A DNA stretch of 64,000 nucleotides from JACZST01 sp964195155 (GTDB lineage Bacteria > Actinomycetota > Acidimicrobiia > Spongiisociales > UBA5794), in assembly GCA_964195155.1 (NCBI GenBank), contig CAXMOP010000021.1, forward strand, positions 8,252 through 72,251, read 5' to 3'. Positions 17,031 to 25,375 of this stretch are shown in pieces. The notes under the pieces were generated by a model that was not told the DNA's origin, ran no database searches, and saw only the letters and a list, made by a program, of their open reading frames with translations. The first letter of the stretch is position 1. Each line of letters opens with the position of its first letter. Made by a program: the position numbers and the translations under genes.

Positions 17031-18698
17031 CTAGTCGACGCCGTCGGTCCGCAGCGATGCCCGGAACTGGTCAGGCATGGTGAAGCCGATGAACTCGAGC
17101 GGGTCGAACGGGAGCTCCTTGCGGAGCTGCTCGAGGGTGTCACCGATTGCGAGCGTTTCCGGTCGGGCGTTCTCGATCCCGGTGAAGGGAACGCCCCGCC
17201 CCTTCTCGCGGTCGGGATACCGCTCCTTCCACAGCAGGTGGCGGGCCAGCAGTCGATCGAACTGGCCGCTCGACCAGATCAAGGGGACGAGCTGTGCCAT
17301 GGATTCGCGGGGATCGGTGATCAGGTCGAAGAACACCGGAGAGGTTCCCGTATCTTCACCTTCGGTGATCCAATGGCGCTTGTAGCGACCCTTCACCGTG
17401 GCGCCCAGCTGATCGCCGGAGTAGATGAACACGTAGTCCCGTCGGCTGTACCCATCGCCGTTGAGGAGCATCGACGTCTGGTCGACGCCATCGATGACTC
17501 GGTCGGTCGGGATGTGACCGGTTGCCCCACCGATCCGGGCGAACGTGGTGAACAGATCCACTTCGTGGACGATGTCGTTGACGAACTGGCCGGGAGCGAT
17601 CGTGCCCGGCCACCAGGCGAACCCCGGCACCCGGACGCCGCCCTCGAGGAAGTCGCCTTTGCCTCCCCGAAAGATCGTGTCGATCATGCCGAGCAGGCTC
17701 GGCGGGTTGTGGATCATCGGCCCGTTGTCGGCCATGCACACCAGCAACGTGTTCTCGGCGATCCCGAGCTCGTTGAGCTTGTCCATCAGCTCGCCGATGA
17801 AGCCGTCGAGCCGCTTGAGCGCCTCGGCGAGTCCGCCGGCGTTCAGCGTCGACTTGGGCTCCTGGCTTGGAACGAAGCCCAAGGCGTTCGGCCAGTACGA
17901 GATGAAGAACGGCTTGTCGTCTGCGGCGTTCTGGTCGACGAACGCCATCAGCCGTTGCTCCGACTCTAGGTCGACCTTCATGTAGGTTTCGACGTCGGGT
18001 GCGCCCCACTCCCGGCTAAATTCGTCCTTCTTGCCGTCGATGACCATGACCATGCCGTCGGGCCGCAACCCGTGCTCGTCGATCTCGTGCACGTTGTCCT
18101 TGCGCATATGTGCAGAGCCCGGGGCGATGTTGGCGACGTCGCCCATCGGGTTCCAGATGCTGCTCACCTGGTTGTACGGGAGGAAGAACGCATCATCGAA
18201 CCCGTGAAAATGCGGCCAACTCTCCTCGATGTCGCCGAGATGCCACTTGGAGTAGAACGCGGTGGCGTAGCCTTCCTCGGAAAGCACTTCAGCGGTCGTC
18301 ACCTCGTCGCCGCGTAGCCCGCCGAAGCCGAGGGGCCAGTCGACAACACCCATGCCGGTGCGAACCGGGTGCCGGCCGGTGATCACCGCAGCACGGCTCG
18401 GCGTGCAGGCGTTCTCCGAGTAGAGGCGGGTGAACATGATGCCCTCGTCGCGCATCCGATCCAGGTTGGGTGTGTCGAAACCTCTGATCGCAGCCAGGGC
18501 AGGGATGCCGATGTCGCCGAACGCGGTGTCGTCCCACATGATGTGGATGATGTTCGGCGGCCCGCCGTGCTTGTCCCTCAGCGCTTCCAGACGAGCATCA
18601 ACGTCCTGATCTTCGGCTGTCCATCGCTCGCGGTTCTGCACCTCCAGGATGTAATGCTCGGCGTCATGCATGACCGGATTGGCGTTTGTGTCGGCCAC
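17031..18698 (-). CDS. arylsulfatase-type sulfatase
   Basis: This is an alkaline-phosphatase-superfamily sulfatase of 555 aa. The N-terminal metal site IIHIMWDDTAFGD is followed by the CTPSR motif (Cys about residue 98). That Cys is the one converted to formylglycine by a sulfatase-modifying enzyme, and TGRHPVRTGM follows it as usual. Further metal-site sequence is MADNGP. There is no signal peptide, so the enzyme should be cytoplasmic unless exported otherwise. The GTG at 18698 (GAGGGAG just upstream) is preferred to a TTG 30 bp earlier. No formylglycine-generating enzyme gene is seen here. Confidence 0.9.
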   Translation of the reverse strand: MADTNANPVMHDAEHYILEVQNRERWTAEDQDVDARLEALRDKHGGPPNIIHIMWDDTAFGDIGIPALAAIRGFDTPNLDRMRDEGIMFTRLYSENACTPSRAAVITGRHPVRTGMGVVDWPLGFGGLRGDEVTTAEVLSEEGYATAFYSKWHLGDIEESWPHFHGFDDAFFLPYNQVSSIWNPMGDVANIAPGSAHMRKDNVHEIDEHGLRPDGMVMVIDGKKDEFSREWGAPDVETYMKVDLESEQRLMAFVDQNAADDKPFFISYWPNALGFVPSQEPKSTLNAGGLAEALKRLDGFIGELMDKLNELGIAENTLLVCMADNGPMIHNPPSLLGMIDTIFRGGKGDFLEGGVRVPGFAWWPGTIAPGQFVNDIVHEVDLFTTFARIGGATGHIPTDRVIDGVDQTSMLLNGDGYSRRDYVFIYSGDQLGATVKGRYKRHWITEGEDTGTSPVFFDLITDPRESMAQLVPLIWSSGQFDRLLARHLLWKERYPDREKGRGVPFTGIENARPETLAIGDTLEQLRKELPFDPLEFIGFTMPDQFRASLRTDGVD

Positions 18699-18799
18699 GG
18701 CGGCTCCCTCGTTTTGCGGCAGCGGCAAACACTAGTGGAAGCCGAACACCCGTCTGGTCGGCGAGGCCCGGCTAGCATTGGTTCGGGGAATGGTGAAAG

Positions 18800-19081
18800 T
18801 TGACGGCAGTAAATCGCGAACAACAGCGGTGTCCGGGATGCGGCATCGGTATCGGCTTCGACACCGAGGTGTGCTCTCACTGCGGTCACGGCGCTTTCTT
18901 CGATCCACCGCGGCTCCACGAGGGGCGTGAGGTGAGCGTCGTCGAGCGGGTGATGCTCACGATGCTGTACAGCGAGGACCGCGAGCCGAGGTGGTGGCAG
19001 CGGCCCGGACGGATCATCTTCCTCGTGTCAACAGCCGCGATCGGCTACCTGATCTGGCTATCGATGGCGCCCTCGCCCTGA
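18800..19081 (+). CDS. small zinc-ribbon membrane protein
   Basis: The protein has 93 aa. Two CxxC pairs (CPGC and CSHC, residues about 11-32) form a zinc ribbon. A polar middle follows, and one C-terminal membrane helix (IIFLVSTAAIGYLIWLSM). It starts at a TTG. It is divergent from the sulfatase. Function unknown; a tail-anchored regulator or assembly factor is possible. Confidence 0.6.
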   Translation: MTAVNREQQRCPGCGIGIGFDTEVCSHCGHGAFFDPPRLHEGREVSVVERVMLTMLYSEDREPRWWQRPGRIIFLVSTAAIGYLIWLSMAPSP

Positions 19082-19182
19082 ACTCCGGGCCCCCGGCCCA
19101 TTACCGGCACATCGGTGCTGGCAGCACGCGTCGCGGTGGGCGATCAGCTCCTCACCCAATGAACCAACCAGCCGGCCGTTGG

Positions 19183-19326
19183 TTATCGCCACCGGCCACT
19201 GGTCATCATCTGCACGTGTCCGCACCTGACGCATTGGCGATACGGGGTCTCCCGGTCCTCAAATAGCCGCCACGAGTGCAGGAATGGGAACCACGTGTGT
19301 AGTCGCAAGGGCCAGCCATCATTCAT
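19183..19326 (-). CDS. small CxxC protein (hypothetical)
   Basis: This 47-aa ORF contains LHSWRLFEDRETPYRQCVRCGHVQ, a pattern of Trp plus a single CxxC seen in very small actinobacterial proteins. AGGAG lies about 10 bp upstream of the ATG. It is too short to be sure and could be chance. Confidence 0.4.
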   Translation of the reverse strand: MNDGWPLRLHTWFPFLHSWRLFEDRETPYRQCVRCGHVQMMTSGRWR

Positions 19327-19649
19327 CGAACAACGCTCCTGCTGAGGATTCAAACAGGGTGTAGGGGCAGACGGTGGAAATCGGGCTTGGCGGAAGCGAG
19401 CCGATCGCCGACAGATCCTCACATCTGCGCTGGTTAGCGAGCATGGGGCGTTCGGTCTGCGAGAGTGATCACATGAGCAGTGCCACGACCACCGACGAAG
19501 TTGCCGCTGAGGTCCGGCATCACGTGGACCGACGGGTGCGGATGCGCGCGACCGTGTGCTCCCAAACTCCCCAGCCGGAATTGGACAATCATCGATCGGG
19601 CGTCTCGGCGTGCGTTACCCCGGGAGGGGGGACCGCTCCCCGGTTGTGG
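19327..19649. other. gene-poor stretch, possible decayed ORF
   Basis: A plus-strand ATG at 19473 opens SSATTTDEVAAEVRHHVDRR, which looks coding at first. It then turns into Ser/Pro/Arg-rich sequence and runs into the cyclase gene in antisense. This may be a truncated gene start; nothing else is seen. Confidence 0.3.
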
Positions 19650-20429
19650 TCAACTTGGCGTGATCACCGCGACTTCGAGGGGCGCTGTCTTGCCTTTCAG
19701 GTCCAGCTCCCGATGTTCCAGACCATCAGTGTTTAGTCCGATGATCCGGGTGAGCTGCAGGCTTGCCAGTATCTCGCCCACTCCGGCGGAATCGGCAAGT
19801 CGCGCTCCGACGTTGATGTCGTCGCCGAGAGCGGTCATTTCCCTGGACCCGCCCGGCTCACCCAACATGCCGACGTAAGCGTTGCCGGCGTGTACTCCCA
19901 CACCGAGTGGAATCCACGGCCCATCGGGGTCGCCATGCCCGGTAGCCGCCAGGAGCTCCACCGCGCTGTCCACAGCAGCCTGGGCGTAGTTGGGTCCGGC
20001 CAGACCAGGGACGAAGTATCCGATCGCTTCATCACCGGCCAACCGACCGAGCAGCGCACCGCCTTGGATGAACACTTTCGAAGAGGTCTGAAAGAACCGA
20101 TCGATCAATTCGCTGAAGGCACGGTCACCAAGGCGTTCAGCAGTTGGCGTAGATCCTCTCATATCGGCGAACACGGTCGCGATATCGACGTGGGTACCTC
20201 CGGGGTGATCGTGACCCCGTTTGATACATGCATTGCAGACACGCGGATCCTCCCGTGATTGACCCCTCCCCAGCATCGACATCACCCGGCCCCCTGCACC
20301 CTCGAAGGGGCCGTGGCACCACATGCAGCGGGGGTCGGACGGGATCATGGCAAACAATGCTCTTCCCCTGTCGAGCAGCGCGTTCCCCTCAGAGAACATC
20401 TCGTGCCAGATTTCCTCGCTCTCAGCCAC
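19650..20429 (-). CDS. class III adenylate/guanylate cyclase with N-terminal Cys cluster
   Basis: The protein has about 259 aa. The C-terminal ~170 residues are a class III nucleotide cyclase domain: the metal-binding segment VFADMRGSTPTAERLG near residue 90, LAGDEAIGYF, and ALGDDINVGARLA. The N-terminal part has CMWCHGPF and VCNACI, a four-cysteine cluster seen in a subgroup of actinobacterial cyclases that may bind iron-sulfur or zinc. The second metal Asp position and the specificity residues were not resolved by eye. The GTG at 20429 is preferred; an upstream TTG would add 16 residues. A cNMP-binding protein is encoded at 34 kb. Confidence 0.8.
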   Translation of the reverse strand: MAESEEIWHEMFSEGNALLDRGRALFAMIPSDPRCMWCHGPFEGAGGRVMSMLGRGQSREDPRVCNACIKRGHDHPGGTHVDIATVFADMRGSTPTAERLGDRAFSELIDRFFQTSSKVFIQGGALLGRLAGDEAIGYFVPGLAGPNYAQAAVDSAVELLAATGHGDPDGPWIPLGVGVHAGNAYVGMLGEPGGSREMTALGDDINVGARLADSAGVGEILASLQLTRIIGLNTDGLEHRELDLKGKTAPLEVAVITPS

Positions 20430-20714
20430 TGTCACATCCCAGGTAATGGTCGATTGCACAGCAACGCAATTGCACAACGCAGTGGGGCTATGTGCTCTTC
20501 CCGAACCGAACCTGCCCGACCCATATCTGCACTGATGCGTTGGCGACCGGGAAGCTGTGCGGCTCTATTCTGCCATCATCGGGACCGCGCCATGAGCTGA
20601 GCATCCGGCTGGCTGATTGGCGGAGCGCCTCTCGGCGAACCGTCGCCGATCATCCAGTATGCGCAGTAACGCCCGCTTCACCGAGTGCGCGAGAGCGGCA
20701 CCTCGGAGCGCTGT

Positions 20715-21719
20715 CTAGCTATGGATCTCCACCACGTCTCCGTCCTCGACCACATGGTCCTTTCCGACCTGTTGGCCGTCGTAGGCGTCCGAGCCCCAGA
20801 TTCTGGCGTGTTGAAACGACGAGGCGAGGTCGCGATGGACGAGCTGGGCAACCTCCCCGACCGTTGCGCCGTGTCGCACCGTGTACGGGCGGCCCATGTC
20901 CGGATCCTTTCCCGGCACCTTCGTGTAAACCCGCACGATCTCGAGGTTCCGAAACAGCCAGGGCCCGATCTCGTCAAAGCCGCCCGGCGTGACCGAAGAG
21001 ACGGCCAGCGTGGGGAGCTGCATGTCGGCAAGCTCCATGCATGCCGCAAGCTCTCCATCCACGTCGGCGATGAGGTCGCTCTTGTTGGCGACGAGCACCG
21101 TGGACAATTGCAGGCCAAACGGGTCGTCGTCTTCGTCTACCCGAGAGCCCCACTGTGGGCTAAGGGTGACCTGTCGCTCCTCGAGAATCTCGACCATGGT
21201 GACGAGTGCCTCGACACAGCCCGGCTGGGTGAGGTCAATGACGAGCAGTGCACCGTCGGCCGACTGCAGCGTGTTGCCGATCCACGGGATCGGATGTTCG
21301 GGAGAGATCGGCGGCAGGTCGACGACCTGGACGTGGGCGTCGTCGATCGTGAGCATGCCAGGCTCCGGGTACTGCGTAGTGAACGGGTAGTCCCCGACGT
21401 GGGTGTGGGCTCCGGTAAGGGATGCGTGCAGCGTCGATTTGCCGGAGTTGGGAGGACCGATGATCGCCACCTGGGCGGCGCCCTCGGGATGGATGAAGGT
21501 GGCCGGGCCGGTTTTCGCTCCACCCTTCGACGGGCCGGCGAGCTCGGCCTTGAGCTCCTTGATCCTGGTCTTGATTTCGGCCCGCAGATGCTCGGTTCCC
21601 TTGTGCTTTGGGATGGCGCGGTTCATGTCGCCGAGCAACTCGAGACGGTCCTGGGGATCCCTCGCTCGCTTGTAGGCAGCCTCGGCCTTCTTGTACTCCG
21701 GGGTGAGGTTGGCCGGCAT
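20715..21719 (-). CDS. OBG/DRG-type GTPase with TGS domain
   Basis: The protein has 334 aa. The N-terminal ~65 residues are helical and Lys-rich. The G domain carries G1 GPPNSGKST, G3-like VVDLPP and G4 NKSDL. The C-terminal ~75 residues form a TGS domain (VRVYTKVPGKDPD ... YTVRHGATVGEVAQLVH ... DGDVVEIHS). This is the domain order of DRG GTPases, more familiar from archaea and eukaryotes, where they act on ribosomes. Bacterial members are scattered and poorly studied. It appears monocistronic. Confidence 0.85.
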   Translation of the reverse strand: MPANLTPEYKKAEAAYKRARDPQDRLELLGDMNRAIPKHKGTEHLRAEIKTRIKELKAELAGPSKGGAKTGPATFIHPEGAAQVAIIGPPNSGKSTLHASLTGAHTHVGDYPFTTQYPEPGMLTIDDAHVQVVDLPPISPEHPIPWIGNTLQSADGALLVIDLTQPGCVEALVTMVEILEERQVTLSPQWGSRVDEDDDPFGLQLSTVLVANKSDLIADVDGELAACMELADMQLPTLAVSSVTPGGFDEIGPWLFRNLEIVRVYTKVPGKDPDMGRPYTVRHGATVGEVAQLVHRDLASSFQHARIWGSDAYDGQQVGKDHVVEDGDVVEIHS

Positions 21720-21842
21720 CTGGCCATGTTACGAAACGGCGGCAGGCCGAGACCGTTCCGGTGGTCGAGGATGGCCGTTCGGTCGACCCTCCGATGCAGG
21801 CGGGTTGCGGTGCTGCCTATCGTGAAGGTCAGGAGGTGTGCA

Positions 21843-22277
21843 ATGACAGACTGGTCTGCTCCGGTGCCAGAGACCCATCGCAATTGGGTGACCTGGGTTC
21901 TCTTCTTCTTGGCGATTTTCGCGGCGATTGCGGCGTTCCTCGATGCGGCGCGCTACATGGGTTGGATTTCCGTGGCGAGCGTTGGCGAGCTCGAGTTCTT
22001 CCTCGAAGACGTCAACTGGCTCGGCGCGCTCTTCTCCGGGCTCATCGGCCTGATCTGGATCGCCGTCGCCGGATGGATCTGGAGCCAGGACACGCGGGGC
22101 TGGATGTTCGTGGTGATTCTGGCGTCGCTGAACCTGTTCTTCATTCTCCTGTCCCTGATCGGCACGGCCACGCTGGAGAACATCTGGCCGGCGTTGGTGA
22201 TCAACGGCGGGGTGCTGATCCTGGCGTTCCTGCCGACCACGAAGCAAGCGTTCGGCGCCGACACCGAGGCGTACTAG
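21843..22277 (+). CDS. four-helix membrane protein of unknown function
   Basis: The protein has 144 aa with four hydrophobic segments (from VTWVLFFLAIFAAIAAFLDA to LVINGGVLILAFLP). AGGAGG lies 6 bp before the ATG. I recognise no family. It is convergent with the lipoprotein gene at 22312. Confidence 0.65.
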   Translation: MTDWSAPVPETHRNWVTWVLFFLAIFAAIAAFLDAARYMGWISVASVGELEFFLEDVNWLGALFSGLIGLIWIAVAGWIWSQDTRGWMFVVILASLNLFFILLSLIGTATLENIWPALVINGGVLILAFLPTTKQAFGADTEAY

Positions 22278-22311
22278 CGGCATGCTTTGTGGCCGCCTTG
22301 GACGATGACAC

Positions 22312-22803
22312 CTAGCGGGAGATGACCGGCACCTCGATGACCGCTTGCGCGGCCTCATAGACCGCCCACGCAGCCGCAAACACGGGTTCCGATCGGTCGA
22401 GCTTGACGTCGACCGAAGAGAAGGTCGGGGTTACGACGGGCAACGGGTAGATAGGGAAGCTCATCGTGGTGTCGATGCCGTCGAAACACCCCCGGCACTC
22501 GCCGGGCGGAAGCGATGCGAGGAGCTCGTCCTGGTCGGTCGCCGCCAGCTCGCGGTCAAGCGCAATCACGAGCTCGCGGTCGATCACCGCGGTATCGACG
22601 AGCTCGGATCCGGTCGCGGTGATGCGGAATGCCGTGACCTCTCCGTCGCCATGGACGACGATGCTGACACAGTTCGGGCCGAGCTGGGCGCAGCCGCCGC
22701 TTGACTCGGCAATGAGCACCGTGGCGTCGGCAACAGGCTCCGAATAGGCGGATGCACAGCCGGCGAGCATCACCGCAATGGCCGCGAGCAGTATCGATTG
22801 CAT
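22312..22803 (-). CDS. lipoprotein of unknown function
   Basis: The protein has 163 aa. The start at 22803 gives a lipoprotein signal ending in the lipobox LAGC. The mature part has cysteine pairs (CAQLGPNC and CRGC) and is otherwise a small beta-rich domain. It is the last of three minus-strand genes (23451 to 22312) with gaps of 11-13 bp, so probably in an operon with the Ddn-like protein. Confidence 0.7.
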   Translation of the reverse strand: MQSILLAAIAVMLAGCASAYSEPVADATVLIAESSGGCAQLGPNCVSIVVHGDGEVTAFRITATGSELVDTAVIDRELVIALDRELAATDQDELLASLPPGECRGCFDGIDTTMSFPIYPLPVVTPTFSSVDVKLDRSEPVFAAAWAVYEAAQAVIEVPVISR

Positions 22804-22816
22804 ATCGGTTCGGACG

Positions 22817-23254
22817 TTACGGCGCCGTTGGCGGGTTCCGCGGTTCCAGAAACACGATCGGGATCTCCCGGTCGGTCCTGGACTGGTAGACGGCGTAGTC
22901 CTGATAGGCCTCGACGACCCGTGGCCACCATTCCGCTCGTTCCTCCGCGTCAGCGGTCCGCGCCGCAACCGGTATTCGATTCTGTAGTACCTGGAGGGTG
23001 GCCTCGGGCTCGGTGACCAGGTTTCGGTACCACTCCGGATGATGGACTCGCCCGCCGTACGAGGCGATCACCACGGTCCGGTCGCCGTCTTCGAGATACA
23101 GCAGCGGAACGGTGTGAGGTCTTCCGGTTCGCCGACCGGTGGTGGTGAGGAGGCACATGTCGTTGGCTACGAGGCGGCGCCCGATCAGCCCACCGGTCGC
23201 CCGGTATGCCGCGGCATGAAGGCGGGACAGGATCTTGACGGTGCCGTCTCTCAT
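22817..23254 (-). CDS. Ddn-type deazaflavin (F420)-dependent nitroreductase-family protein
   Basis: The protein has 145 aa with the split-barrel features of the Ddn family: LLTTTGRRTGRPHTVPLLYLEDGD, then VVIASYGG, HHPEWYRNLVTEPEA and a C-terminal IPVFLEP-like strand. Ddn of Mycobacterium tuberculosis reduces quinones, and activates nitroimidazoles, with F420H2. The presence of this gene implies that the host makes F420. It is the middle gene of a short operon. Confidence 0.88.
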   Translation of the reverse strand: MRDGTVKILSRLHAAAYRATGGLIGRRLVANDMCLLTTTGRRTGRPHTVPLLYLEDGDRTVVIASYGGRVHHPEWYRNLVTEPEATLQVLQNRIPVAARTADAEERAEWWPRVVEAYQDYAVYQSRTDREIPIVFLEPRNPPTAP

Positions 23255-23265
23255 GGGCGGGTCAG

Positions 23266-23451
23266 CTAACTAACTGCGTTGCCGATCGAAAGCAAGACGA
23301 GCGCGAGCACCCCGATGATGACCGAAACCGCGAGCCAAAGGCCGATGCTCAGCACGATGATCCGCCACCACACGCCGAGCGCAACCCTCCAACGCTCGGA
23401 GTCCTCGAAGTCCGACCATCTCAGCCCCCGGATTCCATCGGGTGCGGTCAT
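23266..23451 (-). CDS. small single-span membrane protein
   Basis: The protein has 61 aa: a polar N-terminus (DGIRGLRWSDFEDSERWRVA) and one long hydrophobic segment (IIVLSIGLWLAVSVIIGVLA). It is 11 bp upstream of the Ddn-like gene on the same strand. Function unknown. Confidence 0.55.
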   Translation of the reverse strand: MTAPDGIRGLRWSDFEDSERWRVALGVWWRIIVLSIGLWLAVSVIIGVLALVLLSIGNAVS

Positions 23452-23571
23452 GGCTGATCCCTCCTCGGTTGGTGGCGAGTGACCTTATCGAAGTTGGCGC
23501 GACGCCACGATGAGTCACCATCCCGAAGGTTCTCGAGATTAATGTCACGGCAACGTCCGAAGGGAGTCGCA

Positions 23572-23937
23572 GTGGACAACATCGATTGGAATAGTCTTTT
23601 GTTTCAGTTCGACGGCAGGATCAACCGGGGCAAGTTCTGGCTCGGCACGGTGATCATCTGGGTGGCTTATATCGTGATCGTGGGCATCGCAGCGGCGGCC
23701 GAAGCGGTCCTGGTCTACGTGCTGGCTCTCCTGTTGATATGGCCCGGGCTTGCGGTGTCGATCAAGCGCTGGCACGACCGCGACAAGTCGGGCTGGTGGG
23801 TTTTGATCGGTCTGATCCCACTGATTGGCCCAATCTGGGCGTTCATCGAGACCGGTTTCCTCGAGGGGACCAGCGGTCCCAACGAGTACGGGCCCGACCC
23901 GCTTGGTGGTGGCGTCGCCGACGACATGGCGATGTAG
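23572..23937 (+). CDS. DUF805 membrane protein (copy 1)
   Basis: The protein has 121 aa. It shows the DUF805 hallmarks GRINRGKFWLG at the N-terminus, then RWHDRDKSGWW between helices, then the C-terminal GPNEYGPDPLG. Four hydrophobic segments. The GTG at 23572 with GAAGGGAG upstream is preferred. The family is widespread and of unknown function. It is the first of a tandem pair, the copies being alike at DNA level. Confidence 0.85.
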   Translation: MDNIDWNSLLFQFDGRINRGKFWLGTVIIWVAYIVIVGIAAAAEAVLVYVLALLLIWPGLAVSIKRWHDRDKSGWWVLIGLIPLIGPIWAFIETGFLEGTSGPNEYGPDPLGGGVADDMAM

Positions 23938-23998
23938 AACCACGGTCCGGACGGCCCATCGGGTACGATCGCTCCGCATTTGAGCGAGGGGAGTCGTC

Positions 23999-24364
23999 GT
24001 GGCTGATATTGACTGGATGGACCTGCTCTTTCAATTTGACGGAAGGATCAACCGCGCCAAGTTCTGGTTGGGGATCGTGGTCGTGGCAGTGATCAATGTC
24101 ATTGCGTCGGCACTCTTTCGCGGAAACTCGGTCTTCATCGCGTTTCTGATCACCCTGGCGTTGCTGTGGCCGAGCCTGGCCGTCGCGATCAAACGCTGGC
24201 ACGACCGCGACAAATCCGGCTGGTGGGTGTTGATCGTGCTGATTCCCCTGATCGGCTGGATCTGGGCGCTGATCGAAACCGGCTTCCTCGAGGGGACCAA
24301 GGGTCCCAACCAGTACGGGCCGGACCCGCTCGGAGGCGGTATCGCCGACGACATGGCGATGTAG
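23999..24364 (+). CDS. DUF805 membrane protein (copy 2)
   Basis: This 121-aa protein is a close paralogue of the gene 62 bp upstream. The first ~25 and last ~55 residues are nearly identical (RWHDRDKSGWWVL, GFLEGT, GPDPLGGG, ADDMAM), while the middle two helices differ. That pattern fits a recent tandem duplication with divergence limited to the membrane core, or gene conversion at the ends. GTG start with GAGGGGA upstream. Confidence 0.85.
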   Translation: MADIDWMDLLFQFDGRINRAKFWLGIVVVAVINVIASALFRGNSVFIAFLITLALLWPSLAVAIKRWHDRDKSGWWVLIVLIPLIGWIWALIETGFLEGTKGPNQYGPDPLGGGIADDMAM

Positions 24365-24445
24365 TCGCGGTTCGCCGGAGGATCACCGTCGGCCACGCTG
24401 ATTGGGCAATCCCATGCTCTATGCTCCCGAGCCGAGCGAACCCTC

Positions 24446-24877
24446 ATGACATCGGCAACTGAGCAGGAGATCCACTTCGTGAGCTACGGACCGGCGCGCT
24501 CTGTCGATGCGCACGACGCTGACGCCGGCGGCCACTTTGCTCTGTGGCTGTTCGGGATCTTCGGCGCATTGTTGATCGTGGCCGGGCTCTGGCTGTCGTT
24601 CGCTCCGTCGAGCGGCGAGCTGTCGGTGGGCTTCATCACCTTCGACGTCACCGAGATCCCCGAGCTACTCGGACCCGGCCTTCTCATTGCCGGGGGAGCG
24701 ATCCTCGCCGGATCCATGTTGTCCGGGGCGTGGCGAGACTATTGGTTCGATGAGGGCTGGCTGATGGTGTCGCTTCAGGGCGTCATCGGCGTCGTCGGAC
24801 TGGCCGCATTAGTGCTCGGGGTGCTCGGCATCCTCGACCGGCTCGACCTGTACAGCCTCCCCGGCCTCCCGATCTGA
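24446..24877 (+). CDS. membrane protein of unknown function
   Basis: The protein has 143 aa with about four hydrophobic segments (FALWLFGIFGALLIVAGLWL, LLGPGLLIAGGAILAGS and two more at the C-terminus). It is 5 bp upstream of the CoA-binding gene and is probably co-transcribed with it. No family recognised. Confidence 0.6.
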   Translation: MTSATEQEIHFVSYGPARSVDAHDADAGGHFALWLFGIFGALLIVAGLWLSFAPSSGELSVGFITFDVTEIPELLGPGLLIAGGAILAGSMLSGAWRDYWFDEGWLMVSLQGVIGVVGLAALVLGVLGILDRLDLYSLPGLPI

Positions 24878-24882
24878 CTGCG

Positions 24883-25314
24883 ATGAGAACTCGTCCACCC
24901 CTCGACGAGCTTCGCCGAATCTACGCGGACAGCAAGACGATCGCGGTGGTGGGCGCCTCTCCCGATCCCGAAAAGCGCGCCCATGTCGTTCCCGCCTACC
25001 TCCAGGAACAGGGGTACCGGATCATCCCGGTGAATCCCAGGCACGAGGAAGTGCTTGGCGAGAAGGCCTATCCAACCCTGCTCGACATCCCCGAGCCCGT
25101 CGATGTCGTCGACGTGTTCCGCCCAGCAGACGAGGCGCCCGGCATCGCAGAAAACGCCGCCGCCATCGGTGCCGGCGTACTGTGGCTCCAGGTCGGCATC
25201 GTCTCGGAGGAAGCAGGCGAGATTGCCGCTGCGTCCAACATGAGCTTCGTCATGGACCACTGCATGGGCATGATGCACGCCAAGCTCGGCCTCGGCCCGG
25301 GACCGGACCACTGA
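24883..25314 (+). CDS. CoA-binding domain protein (YccU-like)
   Basis: The protein has 143 aa. A Rossmann-type CoA-binding fold is visible in IAVVGASPDPEKRAHVVPAY, then YRIIPVNPRHEEVLGEKAYP and VDVVDVFRPADEAPGIAENA. It ends with MDHCMGMMHAKLG, where the family keeps a Cys. Members bind CoA and are related to the succinyl-CoA synthetase CoA-binding domain; the cellular role is unclear. The stop TGA is the first part of hairpin S3. Confidence 0.88.
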   Translation: MRTRPPLDELRRIYADSKTIAVVGASPDPEKRAHVVPAYLQEQGYRIIPVNPRHEEVLGEKAYPTLLDIPEPVDVVDVFRPADEAPGIAENAAAIGAGVLWLQVGIVSEEAGEIAAASNMSFVMDHCMGMMHAKLGLGPGPDH

Positions 25315-25375
25315 GTCAAGAGTCGCGAGTCGCGAGCCTGACTTCCGGCTCTGGACTCTCGACTCCGGACTCAGG
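25313..25375. repeat. S3: heptad-repeat hairpin between convergent stops
   Basis: The left arm (25313-25336) uses GAGTCGC-like units and the right arm (25353-25375) GACTC-rich units. It overlaps both the TGA of the CoA-binding gene and the TGA (25371-25373, minus strand) of lon. Confidence 0.7.

Noticed and set aside
20685..21842. Long plus-strand ORF opposite the TGS GTPase
   Set aside because: It is an antisense shadow of a clearly conserved gene; only the part from 21843 has its own ribosome site and membrane-protein character.
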